Part shown: positions 1 through 11,100 of the stretch, piece by piece
How the letters are laid out: each line of letters begins with the position of its first letter
Numbering within the stretch: the stretch's first letter is position 1
The notes under the pieces: generated by a model
Told to the model about the DNA's origin: nothing
What the model saw: the letters and a program-made list of their open reading frames with translations, nothing else
The model's database searches: none
NCBI RefSeq assembly: GCF_001039355.2
Contig: NW_019775636.1
Span: 474,644-502,161, forward strand
Reading direction: 5' to 3'
Source of the DNA: Lingula anatina
Lineage: Eukaryota > Brachiopoda > Lingulata > Lingulida > Lingulidae
Length of the DNA: 27,518 bases
Made by a program: the position numbers and the translations under genes

Positions 1-309
1 GGGTGGGCACACAAAGGTGACAGGTTTACACACATTGTTCTCCGCAATTCAAGAGAGCTGGGCAAAAACATTTGTAGCGTCCCTAGTTATAAAGTCTAAG
101 CTTGGTTCTGGTAGTTTTAAGGTTGGCCTAAGGAAGTGCTTGCTGGTCAGCATTCTTGTACGAGTTCTGTTTTCTGCCATCCTGTCTCACGACGCACCTT
201 TCTTATCTCTGTTGCCTATTGATGAGCCGTGGAGTTATTCCTAGGTGGTGTTTGCATTGAAAAGATTGATAGCATTGGATTATTACTGTGACAGAGAGAG
301 TCCAGCAAC
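1..309 (+). promoter_or_regulatory. 5' flank / probable promoter and 5' UTR of exon 1A
   Basis: No coding exon is recognised here. An in-frame TGA at 289-291 lies just upstream of the exon 1A ATG, so this stretch is not a coding extension of that exon. I see no convincing TATA box or full RFX X-box. That it holds the exon 1A promoter is inferred from position only. Confidence 0.35.
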
Positions 310-363
310 ATGACTGACTGGAAGTACGGAAGCTATGTGGAGACCAGCAGACTTTCAACTGAG
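310..363 (+). CDS. CROCC: Rootletin alternative first coding exon 1A
   Basis: Encodes MTDWKYGSYVETSRLSTE (18 residues) and ends GAG|GTATGG in phase 0, so it can splice straight to exon 2 at 1481. The start is supported by A at -3 (AAC ATG) and an in-frame TGA at 289-291. It is paralogous to exon 1B: both begin MTDW, then have Tyr at residues 6 and 9, and end in Glu. The ends of the leader are unknown. The exon call depends on similarity to 1B and on the matching splice phase. Confidence 0.7.
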
Positions 364-3300
364 GTATGGAAGATGTATCAATATTAATGATTTTAGCCCT
401 GTCACCAGGTGGAAGAATACTTATGATGCTGTTAAAACTGGTGTCAATATTTCTGCTGCATTGATGAAAATTATAGAACAGGACTGGCTTTGTGAATAGT
501 GGCTGTCTTGCTCAGTCTAATCAGTTATCTGAAAGCAACACTTTAGAAGTACATATATTCTTGCATTTATATTGACCATGCAGTCAAACCTAGTTGTGCA
601 GATAGTTTTAAGATTGAATTCTCTCTCACTCAGAGTTGGATTGATAACCTTATAAGTTGTTTGATCTATTCTTAAACAGTGTGATTGCAAACAGTCCTCA
701 CCTCATTATGATAAACATGAAGATAATTAGGTTGTTATTGATGGTACCAAGAACCCATTCTTCATAGTACCAATATCAGCACTGAAATCAGCTGCCTTTG
801 TCACAGTGTGAAAATAATGTGCAGTTAGTTATGAATTGAGTTTAATTGATTGACAAAATGCCGACACAGAAAATGAGTACAACTTATTGATTTTATTGGT
901 GCGGATATTGATTTTGGTGGAACCAACCAGTGTTGGCCACCTGTCCAGTTCTGTATTGGCAGAGAGGCCAGAGAGGGGTAGCACAGGGGAACAGGTGGGA
1001 GAGCACAGGGGTGGCACCTGTAAAACATAGAGGTTTTACTTTAGGGTAGATGTATTGCATGCAGAAACCATCAAGTATTGACTGGGGAGATATTGTCATT
1101 CAGTGGAAAGGTGTCACCTGTTAAAATTGGGTGTCCCAGTATAGAAAAGTTGAGGAGAAGGTTAAAAGTTACTGATATAGTGCTAAGAGGAACAGGAGTG
1201 TTTGTATTGAGTGAAGTAAAATGACTGATTGGAGCTATAGAAGATACTTAGATAGACCTGCTCCAAGGGAGAAGGAGGTAAGTTTACTGGACAGTTGGGT
1301 TGGCTATAGTTTGAAAGCCAAAGTGCCATGTTGTCAACTCAACTGACAATGGCTTAGAGCTGATGAGTCTATTAACTCCTTACTATAACTTCATTTACTG
1401 GTGGCTTCACTTGGAAATCAGACTGCTTTATTTCAAATATGAAAATTGTTTTAAATGTCATATTTCTTTCACACTTTCAGCTGGAGCAGTCCCTGAAACT
1501 CCAGAACGGGGATTTTGGCACAGAAGATCCTGCCCAAAAGAGCCTGGTCACTCAGAACGTGGAGCTAAGACGCAAACTTGAAGAAGAGCACGCCAGCTAC
1601 AAACGCAAGCTCCAGGCTTATCAGGATGGCCAGCAAAGACAGGCGCAACTGGTCCAGAAACTGCAGGCTAAGGTAAAGATACTAAACTAGTTTTTGGCTG
1701 CAATATGTTCTCATGGGAAGACAACTGGTCCAGAAACTACAGGCTAAGGTAAAGATACTAAACTAGTTTTTGGCTGCAATATGTTCTCATGGGAAGACAA
1801 CTGGTCCAGAAACTACAGGCTAAGGTAAAGATACTAAACTAGTTTTTGGCTGCAATATGTTCTCATGGGAAGACAACTGGTCCAGAAACTACAGGCTAAG
1901 GTAAAGATACTAAACTAGTTTTTGGCTGCAATATGTTCTCATGGGAAGACAACTGGTCCAGAAACTACAGGCTAAGGTAAAGATACTAAACTAGTTTTTG
2001 GCTGCAATATGTTCTCATGGGAAGACAACTGGTCCAGAAACTACAGGCTAAGGTAAAGATACTAAACTAGTTTTTGGCTGCAATATGTTCTCATGGGAAG
2101 ACAACTGGTCCAGAAACTACAGGCTAAGGTAAAGATACTAAACTAGTTTTTGGCTGCAATATGTTCTCATGGGAAGACAAGTGGATTTTTTTGTATCTAT
2201 AACAGAAATGATATTTTTCATGACTATCATTGGATTTCTGACTTTTTTGGAGCCTAAAATATCATTGACCACGGCAGCCCCCTGGATGCCACGCCATATT
2301 TTCCAACTTTTTCTCTAATTGAGAATCTCATCCCTGTTTTAACTGAAATATATATATATATATATATAAATATTTGTTTACTGTTGTCACTGAAATGTCA
2401 GGAAGATTTAGATACAGTTTGCAAAGTACTTGGGTAAACTTACCTTTACCTTCAGTGTTAACTGACTTTGCAAAATTGAGTTTCAACCTTTGATCACTCT
2501 GCAAAAGTACCTTGAGATGAATTGTTTGATTGAGGACAGCAGTGTGCTCTTAACAGTTGATGTGCCCCCAAGATTGGATGATATATCTGAATATATGTCT
2601 AAATGAAATATGGCCTTTTGCAGAAACACTTGGTGATTCTCTCTCCTCCATCTCCTCCCCCTACTAATCTTCCATCGCTTATACTACATAATACCTTATC
2701 ATTCTTGTTTCTCTTGTGATAGTACAAAGTAAATATGTACAACTGTTGAAATAACAGCTTTAACCCATCACAATAACCCAATATGGCTGAAATTTTTCAT
2801 TTATTTGTGAATGCCAATTACAAAGTCATATTTAAGTAAACTTTCTAATAAAAGACCAGTAGAAATGTTTAAAACCAGTATTTATAATTATGCATTTTTT
2901 TTTCAACTGATTCAAATTTATTTCTTGATAAATTATGCAATAATCAAGTGCAAGTGACCCATATTCTGACTCATTAACTGTCTTTAACTGCAATCCAACT
3001 GTTCATGAAAGTCAAACAGTGTTGAAATTGCTGTTTGCTTTTGTGTATTGGTGCTTGCTGTTTGCACACTGTTGAAGTGGGAAATTGTATTCATTGGTTG
3101 ATTGTCCTTTAAATCAGGGCTAAATGTGGTCCAAGTCACTGTGAAACCTTATAAATGTCACCAACATACATATTCATTGCCTGAGTTATACAGAAAGGGT
3201 TAGTAATGTATTTGTCTATATTACAGTTGCCATTCTTTTATATGTGACCATAGTAAGTATCATCAGGACTTGTCCAAGTTCTTAGTCCAAAATTGTGTGT

Positions 3301-6300
3301 TAACTTTCTGAAATGTTTACACTACTCACAAATGTGATGACGTTTCCTCAAGTGAAGTATTTGTGATCATTGTCGTGTGTTTCATTATTTGATATCTGTC
3401 ATAGAGGACGTTCTTATTTTGCTAAGCACTGCAAACGTGCATCTTTGTTCACCCTGGCAACTCAGTGGAATTTGATAGAACTTGTCATCTCTATCGATTG
3501 CTTTCATGTGCACTTTGACATATGGATGCATAGGAATTTTATGAGAGCTCTTCAAATGGAATGATACAAGGTGCTCACTTCTGTGATCCTTTGACGATTG
3601 TAAAAACCGTTAATTGATATGACTATCAGTATTTAAAATTACCATTGATTTAGAGGCCCTTGGTTTCATCTTTATTTCAAATATTTATACCAAGTGTTGA
3701 AAATTTTCTGCCTGCTTATCTCACCTTTTTCCAGCAAGGTCATAAACACTGATATCAATTCGCGGATTAATTAATTTGTGTTTTAATGAATTTTTTCAAT
3801 TCCAAATTGTAAGTATGATTAGGAAAACAAAATCAGCAGTGGGAAGGATACAATGGCTAAAAGTATAGTATTATAATGCAAAACAAAGAAGTTTTTCTAA
3901 TTTAAAAACAATAAAAAAAAGCAGAGGTTATCAGTGTTTGTGGTTGGAAACAAACATTGCATAAGTTTAATAAAACACATTTGGGGTGAGACCTTGTTAT
4001 CAGACAGAATGCCAGTATTAATCTGGCTAATTTGTCAAGGCGTTGCAGTTCCCTACTTAAGAGACCAAAAGACAACCCTTAATCCCTTTGATGGCAGTGT
4101 TTGTCAGGGCAGTGATGGCCAATATGTACTTAACCCTGGAGTTAAATACACTTTTCAGGGTGCTTTCACAGTGAAACTATCATGCTAGGTAGTTCAAACT
4201 AACTCTGCAGGGACTCTTGCTGAATGTAGTCAGATAAACAGACTAACAGGCCTCTATATGGAATTAGGTAGACTATAGAAAAGCTGGTTGTTATACTAGT
4301 GTGTGGGAGACAAGAGTCATGGCACTGTGTGATGTTCACTGTGTGATGTTTGGGACTGAACACATGGTATCAGTGGTCAAGCTGTGTGACATTGACCAGT
4401 GACCATGCCCTCTCTGTATGTCCAACTGAACACATGGTATCAGTGGTCAAGCTGTGTGACATTGACCAGTCAATACATCAGTGACCATGCCCTCTCTGCA
4501 AGTCCAACTCATGGTCAGCAGAACAGTGGAATAATACTTTATCAACATTTGAATTTAATTGAGTTTACCCTGAACAGATTATCTCACTGTGTTGGTATTA
4601 GCTAGTTCTCATATCCAGTAAGTGGTGATATCGTTCTCCAGCATGCCCGCGTAGATTGACCCTATCTTGGTGATAGGCAAACAGTGTTATCGCTTTTAAA
4701 CTCAGCGTCTTGTTTACTCTTCAACCGACGCTCTCCCCCCAACTCTTGTTGCACTTTTGACAGTTTTATGAACACATTTGGAGAGATGTGATAATTACAA
4801 AATTAACTCCTGATTAAATAGCTTCACTGGCTAGATGCATGAATGGTCAATTCAAGTACCCCATTGTTGAACATTCAAGTACTTTCTTTTTCATTTTTCT
4901 TAAGATTTTGACTTTTAGATTTATAGTTTATTTATTGTAAAATTCTGAAATATCTGATGTAAAAAGAGCAAAAAACAGTATGGAATACTCTCTGGGCTGT
5001 AACACAGGCATTCTTTATAACATGCCTTAGATATTCAACACATTCTAAATACCACAAATAGAAATAGCTTTAAAAAAAAAACCCACGCCTGCACATGTTC
5101 AAAATATCACAAACAAATATGATTCAGAAAAAAGGAGCAAGAAAGGCTCCTCTCCAAGCACACCTGTGGACCTTTAGAAGCCACTTCATTGACAAGTATA
5201 AAAGCAGGTGCTTGAATGGTGAATTCAGCAGCAACTTTTTCAGGTCTGATTTAGGGTACCTTTGTTGACTCTCAAACATCACCCTGTGCTAATAAAAAAT
5301 AAATGGGTAATACAAAAAAAAATTTACTCTCTCCAACCTTTTGTATACAATTTTCATTGATAACCACAATAAATGTTTGAAATGTTTATATAACTGTGTT
5401 ATAATTACTGTCAACCGTGCAGGCCCCATAGCCTCTTGACTAGGCTATGCTATAGAAGTAAGTCAGGGATTTGCCCTCGTCTGTGGATAAGCTATTGAAG
5501 GTATACAGGAAAGTTCTTTTGTCTTGGATGTTTACTAGCCACGCTGTGTAGAGAATAGGCCCAGGGTCTCAATGAAAGCAATCAATTGATTGGTAAACGT
5601 CAACTTTACACTTATACAACAAGTACATAACAGTTGAGCCTGAAAATTAAACTAGGTCACAAAGCCGACAGACCTGACGCGTCCCTCATCAGTTTGAATT
5701 GGATTTTGAGGACGATATTCTGTCTTTTGGTACCTGTTGGAAGTAAGTGGTCAGAATAGTGATTAGAATGTGGACAGTTAGTGTTGGGCAGTGTTGACTT
5801 AGCATTATGTAATGAAGTGCAGATTTAGATAGGGAGAGTAACGGTTTTGAAGTCCTTTAAGTATCAAATGTATACATAGTGCTGCACGCACACACACGTC
5901 GCAGACGCACATCCCTGGTAACTCTTATCTCAGTAGAAGCTTGATGTTGCTATGCAAGCTTTAACAGCAGTTGTTTATCAAACTGTTTGTAGTTCTCTTG
6001 ATTTAAATGTTAACGTTGGGGCTGACTTTTAACCTCCGGATTGTTCACAAACTCCTCTATTAATCCCTATGAAGGCAAGAGATCACCAAGTGTAATTGTT
6101 TTGCTCAAGCAACTACTACGGGAAAAAAATTCTATAGTAAGTAGTAGGGGGGGATTTTTTTAAATATTTCCTTGCATGAATTGCATTTTAGCAATTATCT
6201 AAAGAAAGCAATTCCCCTAACTGACATTTGCAGTCAATTTTTGTAATTAAAGCAACTAACATGAATTGCTGATTTTACTATATTTTCATATCTCATTGAT

Positions 6301-8053
6301 TTCCAATTAAATCAATATTCTACAACTGACTTATTACTGTATATATGACACTGTATCTTGAATTACTTAAGAGAGAAATATTTCCACTGATGAATAACTA
6401 ATATTGGTGGATACTGAAATGATATTTGTGTGAACTTTACATTAGCTTTGGTTATTCTTATTTGATTTTAATTTTTACTTCATAACGATGTTATTTCATA
6501 CTGTTTATGATATGTGCAAATGTGATGGCTAATTTCTCATTTTCCATAAGGTGTTACAATACAAAAAGAAATGTGGCCAGATGGAAGATATTCTTCAACA
6601 AAAGGAGCTGGAACTTCATCGCAGTCGGTTCTCGGTATGGAATAAGGCAAGAAAGCATGGGAATCACCAATGCATGCATTAGTGCATGCTAACCTTTTTA
6701 ATTCTTTTTTTTTTTAATTTCAGGAGCATCATCAGTACTTTTTCAGATAGCAGCATGATAATTCTGCTACATTGTTTCATTGTCAGCCAGGAATATTTTA
6801 TGGCAAGGGATACATTGTTGCAAATTTGACAAGAAGCATAGCAGCATTGAAACATTGTATTAGTTTTAGATTTCAGCATGATGATAATGATACATTGTTT
6901 CATAATGCAGCATGACAGAATGGATGCAACTTCAGGTAGCAGCATTATGACACTAATACCTAGGTTTAGAGTTAAAGAATAAAAATGGCATGCTATACAA
7001 ATTGGCAGCATGCTCTTTTTCTTTGCCACTTGATGCAGCTAATGGGCTAGCTTTGCTGATTTGAAATTTTTACCAGGAAATAGGATCATTTAGAATGAAT
7101 TAACTTTGCCCAATTACCAAATTTTAAAAAAAATCAGCAAGCAAGTCCATTATTTGATGTCCTTAGTCCTGTATCAGTGGTAAAGAGAAAGTTATCTCCA
7201 TCAGCATAAAGTCTTGTTGACCAAGTATTATATTAACGGGCATGATTATTTTGTCATAGGTCTTGCAATACAAGAAAAAGGTTGGCGAACTTGAGACCCA
7301 AAATACCGACCTAAGATCGGTAAGCCCCTGACTACCTGACAGGTGTCATTACTCAGATGATGTGTTTTGATTTTTGATTGGCCTTCAGAAAATGACTTCA
7401 CTGAAGTATGTGTTGGAATTCCAGTAGTTTTAGTTTTAAAATTTATTTAGTGTTTTGTGATCAGAAAAATCTCTGGAATAAATTTCAGAAAATGAAAAAA
7501 GCACCTATTTTTTCATCTTTTTTTTTTTCATTTTTTTTTCTTTATTAGATATATCATGCTACATGATAAAAAGCCACAATGAAAGAATAAACAAATTTAT
7601 TTAAATGATATATTTTCTCTTTGAATAAAAAAGAAATTGCAAACAAGATCATATTGACAGTGGATATTCCACTCAGCACCTTTCAGTGATGTCATTTGCA
7701 GTCTGTATTTTGATGTGTGTGTCACTGTAGTTTAGTCAGGCTGGTTAGATGTACAGACAAGCTGCTCAGGCCAGATTTAGGGTGAAACTGCTTTGTGATT
7801 GGAGCACATGTTAACTTTTGAGGAATTTAGAAGTTTGGGTGTTGTGGGGCCTCTGTATGCAGAAGAAAGGGGGACAGGAGAGAGAGAGAGATTGTCTTTT
7901 TGGTATGTGTGTGCACGTGTGTTTGAGAGAGAGAAAGAGAGAGAGTTTATGTGTGTGTGACAGATAGAGAGAGAGAGTTTGTATATGAGAGAGAGAGAGG
8001 ATTGTCTTTTTGGTATGTGTGTGCACGTGTGTTTGAGAAAGAGAGAGAGAGAG

Positions 8054-8100
<47 letters not shown>

Positions 8101-8133
8101 CAGATATATATATAGAGAGAGAGAGAGAGTTTG

Positions 8134-8172
<39 letters not shown>

Positions 8173-11100
8173 GTGTGTGACAGAGAGAGAGAGAGAAACT
8201 GTTTCTCACGTACAATGAACACTGATAAATCAACCTAAGATGAGGTCAATCAGTTCATTTTTTTACCCTCTGCACATAGACCCCACTGGGACTCAGACAT
8301 TGGTATCCCTTCAAATTAACTCAGTTGTCTGGAGATGTGTTCAAGAAGTGAAGCAGTTTGACTTTAAAAACCTGGTCTGTAGCAGCTGATATGTGCCAGC
8401 AGTCACTGTAGCTTAGCTTAGCATGTTGTCATCTAACACCAGGTTCTACAGTATAAGAAGAAGTGTGGAGAACTTGAGGCACAAAACTCCCAATTCAAAT
8501 CTGAAAGTCAGCAGGTAAAAAGATCTGTAAGTAGAAAATGCCTTGCTCAGCTTTTGGAAAAAATTTTGAAGGAGAATTTTACTGCTTTATGTTCCAAATG
8601 GGTCACTCTTGTCGATGAAGATATTCCGAGGCCCTCAATCTTTTATTTTTTACAAAGTAATGGAATGTGTTTAGCACATCTTTTTATGAAAAATGTATTT
8701 TTCTGGGAATCATATGACCTTTTTTGCTTAGATGTTTTTGATCATTGATATTTGTTGTTATTTTTTTTAGACAATGTGTTATTTGCAGTGTGCACTTTTT
8801 TAACTGCCACAGTGTGTTGCACTTTTGTTATTTGTTTCATCACAAAAAATTAAATTGTACTTCAAGTTATTTCCATTCACTTGTATATATATATATGTTT
8901 TGAGGTTATTAACTTCTTCAGCTCATAATTGTTGATAACAGACTGGCATTTTAAGCTTACCACCCTTCCTTCATGTAAAATGTCAATTTCTAGGTCACAT
9001 ATAAAAAATATGACAGCCAAAGCTCGAATAGACAAATTCACATTTTGTAGAATTATGTGCACCAAGAAAAAATAAAATGAAACTATTTCAGATGTGCATT
9101 TCACACAATTAACGCTTAATTTTTTTTTTTTTTTTTTTTCAAATTGGGGCATAAGTCATACCTTTCGGAAATCAAAATGCCCCCTTAACCTTCCCCCTCT
9201 CAGAGTCAAAATGACCACCACCCTACCCACCCACCCCTTAAAAAAACAAAAAAATAAAGAAATACTGCAGCAGATCTTATTGACAACAAAATTCTAAATG
9301 ATGGTGATAACTTCCCTACCCTAATGCCCTATCCTAATCTTCCTTAAATCCATCATACCAACCGTAAAAGCACTCAGTCATGCAGTCTTCAATTATAACT
9401 CAAACAAGTAATGACTTGAAATTACATATTTGTAATCAACAGAATTAAGTTCAATTAAGCCCAAGGTTTAAATAGATTGACTGATTTCATGCTGCGCTAG
9501 GTGGTCATTGAAGAAATATGAGTTCATTTAGTCTGCCATCTTTGATTTATTTTTACCTGTCCATAATGATGAAGATTGATTGTGATCAATGATCTCCAGG
9601 TATACCAAATCTTTTTATTACCTGCCTGAGGTAACGCATTATTTTGTATTTTGACATAATAAAAGAATGTGTTTTATCGGTGATGCATAGAAATTATCTT
9701 AAATTTTGTTTTAAAATTTACCTTTCTATTCTGCTGCCAAAGATACATAAACCACAATAATAAACAAAAAGGCACCGACCAGATAATTTGGTCAGAAGCC
9801 ATATGACAAAGTAAATGTCTTTGTCAGCTGATAAACTTTTGAGTAAATGTTAGCTTCTAGACATTTAAATCCCATTTTTATTAAACACAGAGCCTGGATT
9901 CAGAGTAAAGCTTCAAATTTGATATCCTTCTAGGGCATCCTATTTAATAAAGTCACCTCTTCTAGGGCATCTTATTTACCAGAGTCACCTGCACTGGTAT
10001 TCTCTTCAGGTCTTCTTTGTCAGAAGAAGAGCTGCTTCACTGATCCAAAATATACAAATGTTGTGCTGTGAATTACAAGGTTCAAATTTACGCCAATTAC
10101 ATGTGCATGCTCTAGCTAACTAGGACAGTGACCCCACATTATTTTTAAATACACTGCAAACTTGGTTAAGTATTCCAAAAAGAGGATAAAATAATTTGCA
10201 ATTAAAAGTGTTTTTCCTCTCATGTGCAGATCAAGAGGTTTCTAGGAAATCAATTTCCTGTAATTCTCCTCCCAGGAAAATCTTGGTGTATCAGTAGTGT
10301 AATGCATCTCCCCTGAAAGTTAATCAATGTGTCGAGTAATTAAGTGATACATGCTGGTACCTGGATGGTTAAATCTGAATTCAGCTTCTAGTGATTGATC
10401 AGAAATTAGAGACCGGTTGCTTTTTTATCATGGTTCAAGTTGCAAACTCTTACCAGGAGATTAGAGAAAAAGTTCAAAAGACAAAATAGCCCCTTAATAA
10501 AAATCTGTATCGTTTCACAAAAAAAAAAGTAAAAACCTGAAATTTACAGTAATTGGTTCATACAAATTTATATGTTATTTATGAGGGTAAAATAGTAAAA
10601 AATTTAAAAAAAAACTGGAAGTAAGATGTCTGGACCCTACTTGAATGCATAATCCTCAGACACAACCTATGATTATCAAAACTCTTTTATTGTAATCCTC
10701 AGAATTCCTTATCCTCAGAACTTGTAGTCCTCCTTTTCTTACACTTCCGTATTATCCTACAGTTGCAGAGTACACAAGACGTCCTTCAGAGCCGCCTGGA
10801 GACCACAGAAGCCAGACTGCGCATGGCGGAGGAAGATGCCAGCATGGACCTGGAGACAGCTCTTATTAAGCTGGAGGAAGAGCAGCAGAGGTGCGTGTGT
10901 GCGCGTGTTAGCTTGACTGTGTACGAGAGCGTGCATGCACATGTTGATGCAGATGAGTCTGTGGATGCCTGCATATGCAGTGTGTATAATTTTATATGGA
11001 ATGTCTAAAAAAAATTTTTTCTGTCATTCAATTTTGCCCTTGTTAAACACAGGTCAAACACATTAGATTTGAATTTCCTTCCATTTTCTCTTTTGAAAAT

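Noticed and set aside
211-216. GTTGCC, a half-site of the RFX X-box expected near ciliary genes
   Set aside because: The following bases (TATTGATG) do not supply the second half-site, so a functional X-box is not supported.
17-244. 75-codon open frame at the window start
   Set aside because: No rootletin-like or other recognisable sequence, no coiled-coil character and no supporting splice context.
1646-2180. CRISPR-like or satellite array
   Set aside because: The repeats are directly contiguous without variable spacers, and the setting is an animal gene; it is a minisatellite.
3934-4188. 84-codon open frame in intron 2
   Set aside because: No recognisable family and no splice sites fitting exons 2 and 3a; looks like chance in intron sequence.
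6720-6920. Possible mobile element from repeated CAGCATGAT and TACATTGTTTCAT blocks
   Set aside because: Blocks are short, irregular and diverged, with no terminal repeats or coding remnant.
7811-8233. Minus-strand open frames of 140 and 91 codons
   Set aside because: They translate (GA)n and (GT)n repeats into Ser-Leu and Thr-His runs and have no conserved content.
10228-10275. Possible extra exon: TGTGCAG acceptor followed by a short open stretch
   Set aside because: The peptide (IKRFLGNQF) is not coiled-coil, has no GT donor in a fitting phase and resembles nothing in rootletin.
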